A stretch of 64,000 nucleotides of DNA, taken from contig NZ_BOSJ01000009.1 in the NCBI RefSeq assembly GCF_018403285.1, forward strand, positions 118,397-182,396. The letters are read 5' to 3'. Source of the stretch: Paenibacillus sp. J45TS6. Lineage in GTDB: Bacteria; Bacillota; Bacilli; Paenibacillales; Paenibacillaceae. Positions 18,844 to 29,250 of this stretch are shown here, one piece after another. The notes under the pieces were generated by a model that saw only the letters and a list, made by a program, of their open reading frames with translations, was not told where the DNA came from and searched no databases. Position 1 is the stretch's first letter. Each line of letters begins with the position of its first letter. The position numbers and the translations under genes were made by a program.

Positions 18844-19737
18844 TTAGTTAAAGACTACGGTCTTGTTCTCGTGAACAAGAATTCGGTCTTCCACATGCCA
18901 TTTTACAGCACGTGCAAGTACAACACGTTCGATTGTACGTCCAATTCTCTTCAGCTCAGGAACATCATCCCGATGACTTACACGCTCCACGTCCTGCTCA
19001 ATAATCGGACCGCCGTCCAGTTCTTCCGTCACATAGTGAGCAGTTGCTCCTATTAGTTTTACGCCGCGGCCATAAGCTTGAGCATAAGGCTTACCGCCCA
19101 CAAAGGCCGGCAAGAAGGAGTGATGGATATTAATAATACGATTCCGGTAATGTTCGATAAACGTTGGCGATATAATCTGCATATAGCGAGCCAGGATAAT
19201 CACATCAATGTCTTCACCAATCACTTCAAGCTGGCGCTGCTCAGCCTCTTTCTTCGTATCTGGTGTAACAGGAATATGATGATACGGAATACCAAAGGAT
19301 TCAACATATTCTCTCATATCCGGATGGTTACTTACGACAAGGCCGATCTCTGCATCGAGGTCTCCCGCTTGCCACTGCCACAAAAGCTCAACAAGACAGT
19401 GATCTTCTTTGGATACAAAAATAGCAAGTTTCTTACGTCTTGAGACATCGGAGATATACCACTCCATCTGAAATTGTTCCGCTATAGCACCAAAGTCCGC
19501 TTCCAGCTGAGGTAAGCGACTAGACAGCTGTGGAAGATCAAACTCCACCCGCATGAAGAACATGCCTCCATCTGGATTCATGGAGTACTGATCGGATTGA
19601 ATGATATTTGCCCCGTGCTCGAAAAGAAACTTAGAAACTGCCGCAACAATACCCGGACCGTCTGGACAAGAAATCAGCATGCGGGCACGATCGATATGTG
19701 CAGGTCTACCTTGTGTGTGTTTTGTGTGAATATCCAT
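18844..19737 (-). CDS. purU: Formyltetrahydrofolate deformylase
   Basis: 297 residues. An N-terminal ACT domain (~13-95; RMLISCPDGPGIVAAVSKFLFEHGANI) is followed by a formyltransferase-fold domain with the catalytic HSFLPAFVGGKPYAQAYGRGVKLIGATAHYV block in which the Asn-His-Asp-type residues are present (IINIHHSFLP; EELDGGPIIEQDV). It hydrolyses 10-formyl-THF to formate and THF, balancing one-carbon pools. It lies 36 bases after the endonuclease IV gene in the same direction and may be co-transcribed. Confidence 0.95.
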   Translation of the reverse strand: MDIHTKHTQGRPAHIDRARMLISCPDGPGIVAAVSKFLFEHGANIIQSDQYSMNPDGGMFFMRVEFDLPQLSSRLPQLEADFGAIAEQFQMEWYISDVSRRKKLAIFVSKEDHCLVELLWQWQAGDLDAEIGLVVSNHPDMREYVESFGIPYHHIPVTPDTKKEAEQRQLEVIGEDIDVIILARYMQIISPTFIEHYRNRIINIHHSFLPAFVGGKPYAQAYGRGVKLIGATAHYVTEELDGGPIIEQDVERVSHRDDVPELKRIGRTIERVVLARAVKWHVEDRILVHENKTVVFN

Positions 19738-19773
19738 TGGTCAATTTTCTCCCCCTTGATTTAGATCAATAAC

Positions 19774-20901
19774 CTAAGCTTTCACCAATGCTTCTTTGCC
19801 AGCAAGCCATCCAATCAAGCGATGATTCAATTGCTCCTCTGTAAGTTCAGGGAACAACGCTGCATTTACAACCATATCATACAAGCGCTCGAGCGGTTCG
19901 CGAGGATCCGCCTTTTTTGCTTTTGCATCATTTTTGAGGAGTGTCCATGTGTCCAGCACAAAACGGCGGGATTCAATATCTTCCCCTGTAAAGAAATGAT
20001 GGAGTCTCTCCACATCTTCAAGGAAACCTTCTCCAAAACGTCCTGCCACATCTCCGCGCAACAAAGCAATCTCTGCCTCGTACATAGGACGTTGTTTTTT
20101 GGCATCTTTCCCGATCCATGGGGTCTCAAGTATAAACGGGCGACCTTTGAGCAGTTCATGATGGACAACGCGGTTAATGGTATCAAAACCAATCCAACCT
20201 GCACCAATCGGCGTATGTCTATCTTTTTTTGCTCCTGATGGATTTTTACTATCATTAATATGCACGACTCCGATTCGGTCAAGGCCCACCGTGCGATCAA
20301 ACTGTTCTAGAACACCGTCCAGATCGCCTACGATATCATAACCAGCATCATGAATATGGCAAGTATCCATACAAATGGTCAGACGTTCATTACGTTCAAC
20401 CTTATCAATAATACGAGCCAGTTCTTCAAAAGAACGACCTACCTCTGTTCCTTTGCCTGCCATTGTTTCCAGTGCGATATTCACATCTGTTTCTTGGACT
20501 CCATTTAATACTTCATTAAGTCCCTCTGCAATACGCTGAATACCATAGTCGGCATCTTTATCCGTAAAAGCACCGGGATGAAGCACAATATTCTTCACGC
20601 CGATCGCATGCGTACGGCGAATTTCTTCCTGTAGAAAACTTACTGCCAGTTCATAAGTGTGGTCTTTGTAAGAACCTAGATTGATGATATAAGGTGCATG
20701 CACCACAATCTCTTCAAATCCACCTTCTTGCATTGCTTTTTTACCTTCTTCAAGGTACATAGATTCCATTGGTTTACGGCGCGTATTTTGCGGAGCACCT
20801 GTATATATCATAAACGAAGAAGAACCGTACGATGCCGCTTCTTCTGTTGCTGTCAGTAGACCCTTGCCCGAAAAGGATACGTGGGAACCGATTTTAAGCA
20901 T
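19774..20901 (-). CDS. nfo: Endonuclease IV family protein with C-terminal extension
   Basis: 375 residues; the first ~280 are a standard apurinic endonuclease IV TIM barrel. Zinc ligands are visible: [10 protein letters not shown] (~69), [11 protein letters not shown] (~109), [12 protein letters not shown] (~145), [13 protein letters not shown] (~179), [16 protein letters not shown] (~216) and the final Glu in ILETP (~261). It incises abasic sites in base-excision repair. The last ~90 residues (from about [10 protein letters not shown]) go beyond the usual ~280-300 and form an acidic, helical tail not found in the short form I know. Confidence 0.92.
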   Translation of the reverse strand: MLKIGSHVSFSGKGLLTATEEAASYGSSSFMIYTGAPQNTRRKPMESMYLEEGKKAMQEGGFEEIVVHAPYIINLGSYKDHTYELAVSFLQEEIRRTHAIGVKNIVLHPGAFTDKDADYGIQRIAEGLNEVLNGVQETDVNIALETMAGKGTEVGRSFEELARIIDKVERNERLTICMDTCHIHDAGYDIVGDLDGVLEQFDRTVGLDRIGVVHINDSKNPSGAKKDRHTPIGAGWIGFDTINRVVHHELLKGRPFILETPWIGKDAKKQRPMYEAEIALLRGDVAGRFGEGFLEDVERLHHFFTGEDIESRRFVLDTWTLLKNDAKAKKADPREPLERLYDMVVNAALFPELTEEQLNHRLIGWLAGKEALVKA

Positions 20902-21384
20902 CTTTTATCCCCCTAATTTTAAGAATGTAAAGTTTATTGTAACTTGATTATGAAAGCCAAGCAATACGATCCTCGTATGTAACATATATCTCTCATCATA
21001 CCTTCATCTTTGTCTGTGCATTCCATAGGAAACATCAGAATAGGAGTGAGAATCTTATTCGTTAACTATCGAAATATATTCATATCTGCGTTATAATTCA
21101 ATAAAAGGACAAATTTAGAAAATTGATTCACTCCTCAGATAAGTACATAACCATTGAATGACATGATACATTGGGTAACGATCCATAGCTAAATTGAACC
21201 TTCTTAAATTTATCGTCCTGATGAAAGCAGCGAAAGATATGATGAAAATGATTCTTCTAACAATTCATTTACAGCATCGTTTCATTTTAAACGCGTGATG
21301 TCCACATTTGAATTATAAGTTCTTTATAAGTTCTTTTCATGTAGACACATAATTCTATTTAACTCTATCCTTGAGGTGATTGAA
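20902..21384. other. ~480-base intergenic region
   Basis: AT-rich divergent region between the endonuclease and DUF2621 genes. Promoters for both should lie here, but none stands out. A short tandem repeat, ATAAGTTCTTT twice at 21316-21337, is the only structure noticed. No gene seen. Confidence 0.4.
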
Positions 21385-21855
21385 ATGGATGTAATCCTGA
21401 TGAATAGTAAGCTTAGTGCGGCTATGCCTAGCAACTGGTTTATGAACTCTATTGCGTTTTGGACCTTTCTTCTATTAGGAAGTATGGTAATCGGCGGTTT
21501 TTTTATGTTTCGTAAATTCTTAAAAACACTTCCTAAAGCCGATGGTAAATCCAAACTGGATTGGCAGAATCACTGGGTGGAAGCAAGCCGTCATCTCTGG
21601 ACAGACGAAGCAAAAAGTTTTTTAGATGAGCTGGTTCAGCCTGTACCTGGCCCTTTTCGAGATATTGCCAAGCATTCCATCGCTGCCGAGATTGGTAAAA
21701 TCGCTCTTCAGAACCAGGCGAAAGAAGTAACGAGAGATCACTGTATTAAAGGATATATTGTGGCTACACCAAAAAGAGACAACCGCTTCCTCGTTACCTT
21801 CCTAGACAAGAAGCAGATTGACTATAAGCCTTATAAACATCTAATGAACAAATAG
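21385..21855 (+). CDS. DUF2621 family protein (YneK-like)
   Basis: 156 residues from ATG 21385, six bases after GAGGTG. One N-terminal transmembrane helix (~18-42), then a soluble domain with DWQNHWVEASRHLWTDEAKSFLDELV and PVPGPFRDIAKHSIAAEIGKIAL. This matches DUF2621 proteins (YneK in B. subtilis) found in spore formers. Function unknown. Confidence 0.8.
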   Translation: MDVILMNSKLSAAMPSNWFMNSIAFWTFLLLGSMVIGGFFMFRKFLKTLPKADGKSKLDWQNHWVEASRHLWTDEAKSFLDELVQPVPGPFRDIAKHSIAAEIGKIALQNQAKEVTRDHCIKGYIVATPKRDNRFLVTFLDKKQIDYKPYKHLMNK

Positions 21856-22015
21856 ACAAACTCGCTCTTGAGTCGATAATATCTAAATTCCATTTCATAC
21901 CCGTTCCTCAGATCAGATTCAAGACGACTATTACATTGCGAGAGATCACCCACGCCCACATAAAAATGATTATGCCGCAAAGTATCGTTTCTTTATCGAT
22001 ACATTAAAACAAAAA

Positions 22016-22073
22016 AAAGCCGCAAAACGCGGCTTCGAAACTTCAGGCAAACTAGCTTAAACTAGTTTGCCTG
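22016..22073. terminator. Two adjacent terminator hairpins between convergent genes
   Basis: AGCCGCAAAACGCGGCT (22019-22035) has a T-run on its - strand side, so it ends the MFS/GH43 transcript. GGCAAACTAG-CTTAA-ACTAGTTTGCC (22046-22072) is followed by a T-run on the + strand (22078-22086). Confidence 0.75.
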
Positions 22074-22093
22074 CCGTCTTTTTTTTAGAGAAT

Positions 22094-23332
22094 CTATCTT
22101 GCTACAGATTTGATAGAGAGAATAGAGATCCCTCCGATGATCGAGAGTGAAAATGACATAATAAAGATGGATGAAAAACCGATTTGGGAAATCATGAATG
22201 CAGCAATCACTGGGGCTATCGCTTGTGTCACGGTATTTCCCAAATTGTAAATTCCTAAGAACAGACCTACTCGATCCTTATCCGGAATTACTCTTAAGTT
22301 TAGAAGATTGTCCAAAGAGTTCCATATGCCCATTCCCAAACCAGCCATAAAACCATAAATCATAATACCTAGATCATTTTGTAAAAAGAAAATGCTGAGT
22401 GCTCCAATTCCCAAGAAAATCGTAGATAAGCCAACTGGTAATTTTAATATTTTTAACTTATCTGAAATTGGTCCAGCAATAAATCCCATAGCGATACCAA
22501 ATACCAGCATGATAATATTAATTAGTTGGATAGACTGTTGTGTATCAGAGGTACCTTTGTGTAAAAAATCGGTCATTATAAATAACAAGTAACCTGTAAT
22601 TGCAAAGTTCCCAATCCCTTGACATATTTTACCAATTAAAGCTAGATAGTAATCACGACCAACCGACCACGTTGGAAACACGGACAGGAATTCCTTGATT
22701 GAAAACGCTTGCTTGTTTGGTGACTTGGAGACATCTACTGTCTCATCCAAGTTAGACGATTCACGCACAATAAATGCAGCGATTAAAGTACCAATGAACG
22801 TAATAATACCAAAAATAACAAAACCTAAACGATATTGCCCTAAAAAGACTGCACCTAAAATGGTAAATCCATTGTTACCTAGTGCCATACCAAGTCCGCC
22901 ATAAGCAGATGATGCTGTTCCCTTGCCTTCTTCCGGTGCTAAATCTAACCAAGCAACCATGGGTGCTACAATAAAGTTGAGTGCAACTTGTCCCAGCATC
23001 CAGCTTAGTAATAATAACGGAATGGTAGTGGTCATTGAGGCGAGAATCATTGCGAGCATAAATACGAATGATCCTCCGATCAGCCAAGGTGTACGTCTTC
23101 CAAACCGAGACCTTGTACGGTCAGACAAGTATCCAGCTACCATGTTAGAAATGGCCGCGACAACCATCCCTAATGCTGAGAATAAAGCTACAATGTTAAT
23201 TTTATTTTCGGGATCTAGTTGCTGAATCATTGCAGGTAAAAATAAACTTGCTGTTACAATATAAGGTCCTAGCCACGTAGCTGGTCCGATAATTAATCCT
23301 GGTACTAAACGTTTAAGCGGTATCGTTCTCAT
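22094..23332 (-). CDS. MFS sugar transporter
   Basis: 412 residues with 12 predicted helices. MFS motif A is recognisable in the 2-3 loop (GYLSDRTRSRFGRRTPWLIGG, ~65-85). It lies 21 bases after the GH43 gene, so it very likely imports the xylo- or arabino-oligosaccharides that this enzyme hydrolyses. The exact substrate is inference from context. Confidence 0.85.
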   Translation of the reverse strand: MRTIPLKRLVPGLIIGPATWLGPYIVTASLFLPAMIQQLDPENKINIVALFSALGMVVAAISNMVAGYLSDRTRSRFGRRTPWLIGGSFVFMLAMILASMTTTIPLLLLSWMLGQVALNFIVAPMVAWLDLAPEEGKGTASSAYGGLGMALGNNGFTILGAVFLGQYRLGFVIFGIITFIGTLIAAFIVRESSNLDETVDVSKSPNKQAFSIKEFLSVFPTWSVGRDYYLALIGKICQGIGNFAITGYLLFIMTDFLHKGTSDTQQSIQLINIIMLVFGIAMGFIAGPISDKLKILKLPVGLSTIFLGIGALSIFFLQNDLGIMIYGFMAGLGMGIWNSLDNLLNLRVIPDKDRVGLFLGIYNLGNTVTQAIAPVIAAFMISQIGFSSIFIMSFSLSIIGGISILSIKSVAR

Positions 23333-23353
23333 GTGAAATTTCCTCTCTGATGT

Positions 23354-25012
23354 CTAGTAATTCTTGACCATGTAATAATCAAAATCTGCAAATGAATCGT
23401 GCTGGTGAGAATCAACTGAACCAATAAAATTAAATAGCCCTGTAAATCCGCCGATCTCTCCTGGTTCCCCGTTCACACCTTCATCAGATAAATAAGAAAC
23501 ATCAATTTGATCTTCAAATACTTGCCATTCCCTATCCTCATTCAAGCGATAGAAGATACCCGCTATTCCTGAATTGTATATAAGCTTCAACTCAGCCGTA
23601 TTTTGAGGTACTAGGGTTTTATGATGAACAAACTCGATGCGCTTTCCTAACTTTGCTTGAAGTAAACTTAATACTGTCCCGCCTAATGTTTCTGAATACG
23701 TTAAGTGAGCATAAATCCAGTTGTTAGAATCATAGTAAAGCCCCATACCCGCAGTTTCTGAATAATGATCCGGCCTAAATTCAAGTTTTGTCTTAAATTC
23801 ATAATGAAATGATGTGGCACGGGTTGCCATAATGGCTGGATTCATTTGTGAAAATAACGAGTTCTCGCCGTGAATCCGCAAATACCCTGGACGTTCCACC
23901 GTATTCACCCAATGCACTTCCTGATTGCGATAAGGAGTCATAAAATGGTTGTTATATTTTTCACTAGTAAAATCATCAAATACATCATGAGTTACCCTGT
24001 TTCCTGGACTAACTCCCTTCATCCCCATAACTTCCATCTTGGCTACATTAGTTCCATCACACATTTCCAACCAGCCATCTTCAGTCCAGTTCATTTTTTG
24101 TAAAGAAGTTTCACGTCCTAATGGATTTAAAAGCGTTCCTTCAATTGGGCGGGACATGAGATGAGCAATATACCACTCACCCGTATGGGTTTGAACTAAA
24201 GAACCATGGCCTGCTTTTTGCATAATGGAATGTGGATTATACATTTCAAAATGTCCGGCATCCGGATCACCGAGTGAAAATAGATGCTGCGGTGAAGATG
24301 TGATAATCGGCTCTTTTGATGGATGGGGCTCATACGGACCAAATATATTTTTTGAGCGCCCTATCTCAACACCGTGTGCGTATCCTGTTCCTCCAGCAGC
24401 AATTAGAAGATAGTAATATTCCTTATGCTTATATATTTGTGGTGCTTCAGCACAACCTCGGCTAGTAAACCCTTGTGTAACTCGATGCCATTTGCCTTTG
24501 ATCTGACCTTTATCTAGGTCAAACTCTGCAATCACAATATGCCCGGGTGCTTGGTAACCTTGTCGTGTTTCCCACTCCAAAATGGATACATAATGTTTTC
24601 CATCCTCATCATGAAAAAGAGCTGGATCAAAACCTATGGATGTTATGTAGATAGGTTCTGACCAAGGACCATTGATATCTTCTGCCCACATAGCATATGA
24701 ATCCGCATTAAATTCACGGCCAGCCATGTTTACCATGTGAGAAAATGCTAACCAGAATTTTTTAGTAGACGAATCATAGGATAAGTGCGGCGCCCAAATG
24801 CCGGCAGGTGTATTCGTACCGCGTAAATTGACTTCACCATTTCGTAGTACGAAACTTGTGAGTTCCCAATTGGATAAATCTTTTGACTGGAAAATTTGTA
24901 CCCCTGGGTTCCAGTGAAATGTTGAAGTAGCTATATAATAGACTTCCCCAACCCGAATAATGGAGGGATCTGGTGCCATTCCAGGAATAACGGGATTTTG
25001 AATCATTGTCAT
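23354..25012 (-). CDS. Glycoside hydrolase family 43 (beta-xylosidase / arabinofuranosidase)
   Basis: 552 residues. N-terminal five-bladed propeller with the three GH43 acidic residues in context: general base Asp in GMAPDPSIIRVG (~14), the pKa-tuning Asp in GFDPALFHDEDG (~136) and the general acid Glu in GCAEAPQIYKHKEYYY (~192). Residues ~345-550 form a beta-sandwich (DUF1349-like/GH43 C2). No signal peptide, so it acts on imported oligosaccharides in the cytoplasm, in keeping with the MFS transporter downstream. Probably controlled by the divergent AraC regulator and carbon catabolite repression. Confidence 0.92.
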   Translation of the reverse strand: MTMIQNPVIPGMAPDPSIIRVGEVYYIATSTFHWNPGVQIFQSKDLSNWELTSFVLRNGEVNLRGTNTPAGIWAPHLSYDSSTKKFWLAFSHMVNMAGREFNADSYAMWAEDINGPWSEPIYITSIGFDPALFHDEDGKHYVSILEWETRQGYQAPGHIVIAEFDLDKGQIKGKWHRVTQGFTSRGCAEAPQIYKHKEYYYLLIAAGGTGYAHGVEIGRSKNIFGPYEPHPSKEPIITSSPQHLFSLGDPDAGHFEMYNPHSIMQKAGHGSLVQTHTGEWYIAHLMSRPIEGTLLNPLGRETSLQKMNWTEDGWLEMCDGTNVAKMEVMGMKGVSPGNRVTHDVFDDFTSEKYNNHFMTPYRNQEVHWVNTVERPGYLRIHGENSLFSQMNPAIMATRATSFHYEFKTKLEFRPDHYSETAGMGLYYDSNNWIYAHLTYSETLGGTVLSLLQAKLGKRIEFVHHKTLVPQNTAELKLIYNSGIAGIFYRLNEDREWQVFEDQIDVSYLSDEGVNGEPGEIGGFTGLFNFIGSVDSHQHDSFADFDYYMVKNY

Positions 25013-25219
25013 ATATCTTTTGCTCCTTTCGTCACTTAATTATGGTTATGATCGATTGCCTTTCTTATAAAGCACTTACCTTTTGTGACTAATACATTTA
25101 CCCTTTTTCTAGAAAGTAAAATTATTATGAAACAGCTCATTGATACCGCTTTCTTTTTTGACTATAATAAACTTGCATTTGCTAATTATCGATAATTTAA
25201 CTGTATACCACGTCAACAA

Positions 25220-25233
25220 CGAAAGCGTTTCCT
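25220..25233. promoter_or_regulatory. Candidate cre (CcpA) site
   Basis: CGAAAGCGTTTCCT keeps the core GAAA-N-CG-N-TT-C of the cre consensus TGWAANCGNTNWCA and differs at the two end bases. It lies between the divergent GH43 and AraC genes, a natural place for glucose repression. Confidence 0.55.
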
Positions 25234-25325
25234 GTTGCTTGTCTACATTATAATAACAATGAATATATAAATACGATTGCATAATTAAAGAAGAATTTAC
25301 CCATATCAAAGGCAGGTTTAATACA

Positions 25326-26222
25326 ATGACAAACTGCAATAATTGTTTATTAGGCAGCAAAACACAAATACTTCCCCGTATTGATTGGAATATTCGTTTT
25401 TTTGGCGCTCATAAACAGACGGTTTATTCAAACTGGTCAATGACTAAGGAATACCACCATGCTTTTGAAATATTAATTGTTTTAGATGGCACGCAAGAAA
25501 CGCTTTTTGAGAATGAACAATATTTAATAGAAAAAGAGGATATCCTCCTTATTCCGCCTGGATTTGAACATATTAATAAATGTCATACTTCCGAGTCTAT
25601 GACCTATTTTTGTGCTCATTTTGATATTGACGAACCTTCTTTACGCATGAAATTGATGAAAAACTGTGATTGGGTTTATAATTCTTCCCATCCCTATCAC
25701 AGCAGATTAAAAAAATGTCTTCACAAATGGATTGATATTTTAGAAGATCCTAATATTTCTTTTGCTAAAGCAAAATTAAGAGCACAAGTTATTCTTTTTG
25801 AATTATTGGAAGTGTTAGTAGATATTCAGCCCTTAAACGACAACCGAACAACCCAGACCATGACTACAGCGAAATATGCCAAAGAAATTGCAGAAGCTAT
25901 AAAGTGGAATTTTAAGAAAAAAGCCGGGGAGAAAAGCGAACATACCGATTTCAGTATCCACATTCAACCCATTATTGCTTCTTTGGGAATCAGCCCAAAC
26001 TATGGGTTAGAAGTCTTCCAAAAAGTTTATCGTATGTCTCCAAGAAAGTATTTATCTGATCTGAAATTACAAGAAGCAAAAATCTTATTACAACAACCCG
26101 AGTTATCATTGAAGGAGATTGCTCATCGTTTAGGTTATAACAACCTCTCTCACTTTAGCAGGCAATTTAAACGATGGACCGGAATCAACCCTTCAGAATA
26201 TCGAAAGAAAACGAACATCTAA
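25326..26222 (+). CDS. AraC-family transcriptional regulator
   Basis: 298 residues. N-terminal cupin-type sensor domain (~25-110; ALILI, QYLIEKEDILLIPPGFEH) and a C-terminal double helix-turn-helix (~205-298; SPRKYLSDLKLQEAKILL and LSLKEIAHRLGYNNLSHFSRQF). It is divergent from the GH43/MFS operon and is the likely sugar-responsive activator of it. Noticeably AT-rich. Confidence 0.9.
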   Translation: MTNCNNCLLGSKTQILPRIDWNIRFFGAHKQTVYSNWSMTKEYHHAFEILIVLDGTQETLFENEQYLIEKEDILLIPPGFEHINKCHTSESMTYFCAHFDIDEPSLRMKLMKNCDWVYNSSHPYHSRLKKCLHKWIDILEDPNISFAKAKLRAQVILFELLEVLVDIQPLNDNRTTQTMTTAKYAKEIAEAIKWNFKKKAGEKSEHTDFSIHIQPIIASLGISPNYGLEVFQKVYRMSPRKYLSDLKLQEAKILLQQPELSLKEIAHRLGYNNLSHFSRQFKRWTGINPSEYRKKTNI

Positions 26223-26421
26223 AGAAATCAAAGTACCTAAGCCGATGCATAAAAACATGAGTCTATTTATTCTAATTGTATGGCAAAGTGGAATTTATAC
26301 GGACGGAATGTAGTGCAAAGAAGAGTGTGAATGATTTACAATTGTGTAATAAGCAAATAGGAATATGAAATAGGACGATACATTTCATAGGATGGTCAAA
26401 AGAGAGGGGCGAGTTTATTAC

Positions 26422-27315
26422 ATGAAGCTTGCGATTTGCGGAGGCACGGGATTTATCGGGAGTCATCTTTCTGAGTATTGGATAAAGCAGGGACATGAGA
26501 TTACCATTATTACAAGAAAAGCAAGAGCCAACCAGCCAGATGGCATGAAACTTGTGACTTGGGATGAACTAAGTAGCAATCCCCATCTGCTTGAATCACT
26601 GGATGCTGTCGTTAATCTATCTGGTGAATCGCTCAATCAGCGGTGGACAAAGGATACAAAGTCAAAAATAAAGCAATCTCGCCTGGATTCGGTTCACCGA
26701 TTAGGAGATATTCTGGATCAGCTCACGAACAAACCGCAAGCAGTCATTCAATCCTCAGCTGTAGGAATCTATGGTACCTCTCGAAAGAATACCTTCAATG
26801 AATATTCTGAGGTAGAAAGCATCGATTTTCTATCTGACGTCTGCGTACAGTGGGAAGATGCAGCCCGGCAAAGGTTTAATAATACCAGGCTAGTCCTTGT
26901 GAGAACAGGCGTAGTTCTGGGCAGTAAAGGAGCCTACCCTCTCATGCAGTTACCTTATAAATTTGGGGTAGGCGGGCCTATTGGGGATGGAGAACAGTGG
27001 GTTTCATGGATACATATAAATGACATGGTGAAGCTGATCGATTACGCTGTGCGAAATCCTGATATGAGCGGCCCTGTGAATGCGACTTCTCCATACCCTG
27101 TTACAAATAGAGATTTTGGAAAGACCATTGGAAAAGTTCTGCATCGTCCTCACTGGTTTCCAGCGCCTTCTTTTATGCTCAAAGCACTGCTTGGCGAAAT
27201 GTCCATTCTCGTTCTTGAAGGTCAGAAAGCAGTGCCTGACAAAGCTCAGGAATGCGGCTTCCAATTTGATTACCCCCGTCTGGATGAAGCCATCCGTCAG
27301 TTAACAAACAACTAG
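26422..27315 (+). CDS. TIGR01777 family NAD(P)-binding epimerase-like protein (YfcH/SDR39U1)
   Basis: 297 residues from ATG 26422 (the ten codons before it are unlikely). Rossmann motif AICGGTGFIGSHLSEYW (~4-20), SSAVGIYG (~113), RTGVVLG (~164) and GDGEQWVSWIHINDMV (~196-211) identify the atypical SDR family of YfcH/YfhF type. Function is unknown. Its stop codon overlaps the stop of the convergent FHA gene within a shared CTAG. Confidence 0.88.
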   Translation: MKLAICGGTGFIGSHLSEYWIKQGHEITIITRKARANQPDGMKLVTWDELSSNPHLLESLDAVVNLSGESLNQRWTKDTKSKIKQSRLDSVHRLGDILDQLTNKPQAVIQSSAVGIYGTSRKNTFNEYSEVESIDFLSDVCVQWEDAARQRFNNTRLVLVRTGVVLGSKGAYPLMQLPYKFGVGGPIGDGEQWVSWIHINDMVKLIDYAVRNPDMSGPVNATSPYPVTNRDFGKTIGKVLHRPHWFPAPSFMLKALLGEMSILVLEGQKAVPDKAQECGFQFDYPRLDEAIRQLTNN

Positions 27316-29192
27316 ACATAACGAAAAGTATATTTTGATTCTGCAATGATAAAATAATCCCCTTCTTCCAGGGGATATTCTTTATAAGGAATCATCGGCT
27401 GATCAAGAAATAGTGTACCGTTCATGGAATTTAAATCTTTAATATAATATCGATCTTTAGACTTACTGATTTCTACATGTGCCCGGGATGTCCCCTTCCC
27501 TTCCTCTACGTATTGAGACACTTCCTGTGAGCGGCCAATAATAAAACTTGCTGTACCTAACTCCATTTGTTCAGGTGCAGCTTGGGGAGCTTGCCTTTCT
27601 AATATTCCTTTTTTTATAGTCACCACAGCTGACTGACTAGCGAAACTTGAAACTGGCTCTAAATCAGTAAGAAGTACTGTAGCCTGGACATGAGATGAAT
27701 TTAGCATTTGCGTGCTATGACGCAAAGAATCATAGTAACGATCCGTCGTCTCATGCTCCTCATTGTCTAGTGTCTTAGGTACAGTAAAAGAGAAGTTAGA
27801 ATCTGACGTTGAGGTTATTTGTTTAAAAGGATTGTTAATTTCACTATCAGATTCCTCTAGCTTAGATGGTGAGTTCCAACGCCACGGTTCCGCATCTTCT
27901 TTGTTTTTATTTCCACCACCGAAAATCCCCCTCTTCCCAGGAAAATCAGTCTCATCTTTCTGCTGAAATAAGGAGAAGGAAGAAGGTTTCTCATCATTTG
28001 AGAATTCGTTGTTGGAGTAATCATTTTCTTGTTTTTTCGCACTGTTTAAAGAGATTTTACCTAGCCCAACGGACTTTCCTGTAGATAGAACATAAGCAGC
28101 TGCAGCTAGTATTATGGTAATAACCAAACACATCAAAAGCCGAATAGTCGTTGGTTCATCCATATAAAGAAATCTCCATAACACAGAGGCGAGAAGCGTC
28201 CCACCCAGCCAGTAATAAATAGGCTTTTCAGGTTTTTTAGTCTCTTTCTCTTCTCCTTCTTCAGAGTAATGTCCACTCGATTCAAAGGTATCTTTCAAAG
28301 AAAAAATAGGGTGCGGAATAGAACCCAGAGTAAGTTCGGGTCTATTCTCACTCGCCAATTCAGATGAGGAACGGCGGAGTGGGTTAAGTGGAACAGACGA
28401 ACTTAAGCTCTCGCTTGAGTGATTGGACAACACTGGTATCTGTTTGGGTATGGGTGGAGGTGTAGGTCTAGAAAGTCTCTGTAAATCAGATATAACACCA
28501 CCTGGTTCGTTTATGAGGGACCGTGATTCCCCTTGAAAATGATCGTCCCTAGGAAACGAAGAAGATACACCAGGTGCACTATTTGTCGTTGCTGAAGACT
28601 TACTTCCTACACCTGTCTCAGACATAAGTAGTTCATTCAACAATCCCTGCAAACCGTCAAGCTGAAAATCTCCGTCATTACATAACTGCAAAACTCTTTG
28701 AATCCCCGTTCCTTCGAGCGCTTTGACATAAGGCATCATTCTGCTCACCATCTGACTTATTTGAAAAGGTATGGATTCTACTTCCTTTTCTAGTGAAGAA
28801 GGTATATAACATAAATACACTTTTGCTTCCTCAAGAGTGTCGGTTGTAAATATATAATCCTCATGTAATACATACCTTTGTTCATCAAGCATATACTGCG
28901 GACAAGTAAGTAATGTCTGAGTGATCTGCAGCAGTAATTGAAATAGACCTGTTAAAGACAATTTCTCATGTCGTGCTGTCTGGGAAAGCATTTTTTTGCC
29001 TGTTATATCATAGTGAAACGTAATTTCTTGATTGATCTCTTTCATAGACATTGGTAGATGACCCGAAATAACATTGGACATCACCATTTGCAGCTGCACC
29101 TCACTCAGTTCACTGCGAACAAATCCGCCGGTTTTATCAATCGTCATCATTGCTTTACCGTTATGTATAAAATCTCGTTTCAAGCTAATCAT
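27312..29192 (-). CDS. FHA-domain protein of the Tad pilus locus (DUF6382-like N-terminus)
   Basis: 626 residues. N-terminal ~190 residues are a conserved alpha/beta domain often found with FHA in Firmicute Tad loci. Residues ~200-340 are Ser/Pro-rich and disordered. Two short hydrophobic helices at ~330-375 suggest membrane anchoring. The C-terminus (~550-626) is an FHA phosphothreonine-binding domain (FIIGRSQEVSQYV, SRAHVEI, DLNSMNGTLF). It is the last gene of the pilus operon and probably links pilus function to Ser/Thr kinase signalling (inference). Confidence 0.85.
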   Translation of the reverse strand: MISLKRDFIHNGKAMMTIDKTGGFVRSELSEVQLQMVMSNVISGHLPMSMKEINQEITFHYDITGKKMLSQTARHEKLSLTGLFQLLLQITQTLLTCPQYMLDEQRYVLHEDYIFTTDTLEEAKVYLCYIPSSLEKEVESIPFQISQMVSRMMPYVKALEGTGIQRVLQLCNDGDFQLDGLQGLLNELLMSETGVGSKSSATTNSAPGVSSSFPRDDHFQGESRSLINEPGGVISDLQRLSRPTPPPIPKQIPVLSNHSSESLSSSVPLNPLRRSSSELASENRPELTLGSIPHPIFSLKDTFESSGHYSEEGEEKETKKPEKPIYYWLGGTLLASVLWRFLYMDEPTTIRLLMCLVITIILAAAAYVLSTGKSVGLGKISLNSAKKQENDYSNNEFSNDEKPSSFSLFQQKDETDFPGKRGIFGGGNKNKEDAEPWRWNSPSKLEESDSEINNPFKQITSTSDSNFSFTVPKTLDNEEHETTDRYYDSLRHSTQMLNSSHVQATVLLTDLEPVSSFASQSAVVTIKKGILERQAPQAAPEQMELGTASFIIGRSQEVSQYVEEGKGTSRAHVEISKSKDRYYIKDLNSMNGTLFLDQPMIPYKEYPLEEGDYFIIAESKYTFRYV

Positions 29193-29250
29193 AACGTCTC
29201 TCCTTTAGACACATCACTGTTTTATTCTCCATGTATAATAAGACCATATT

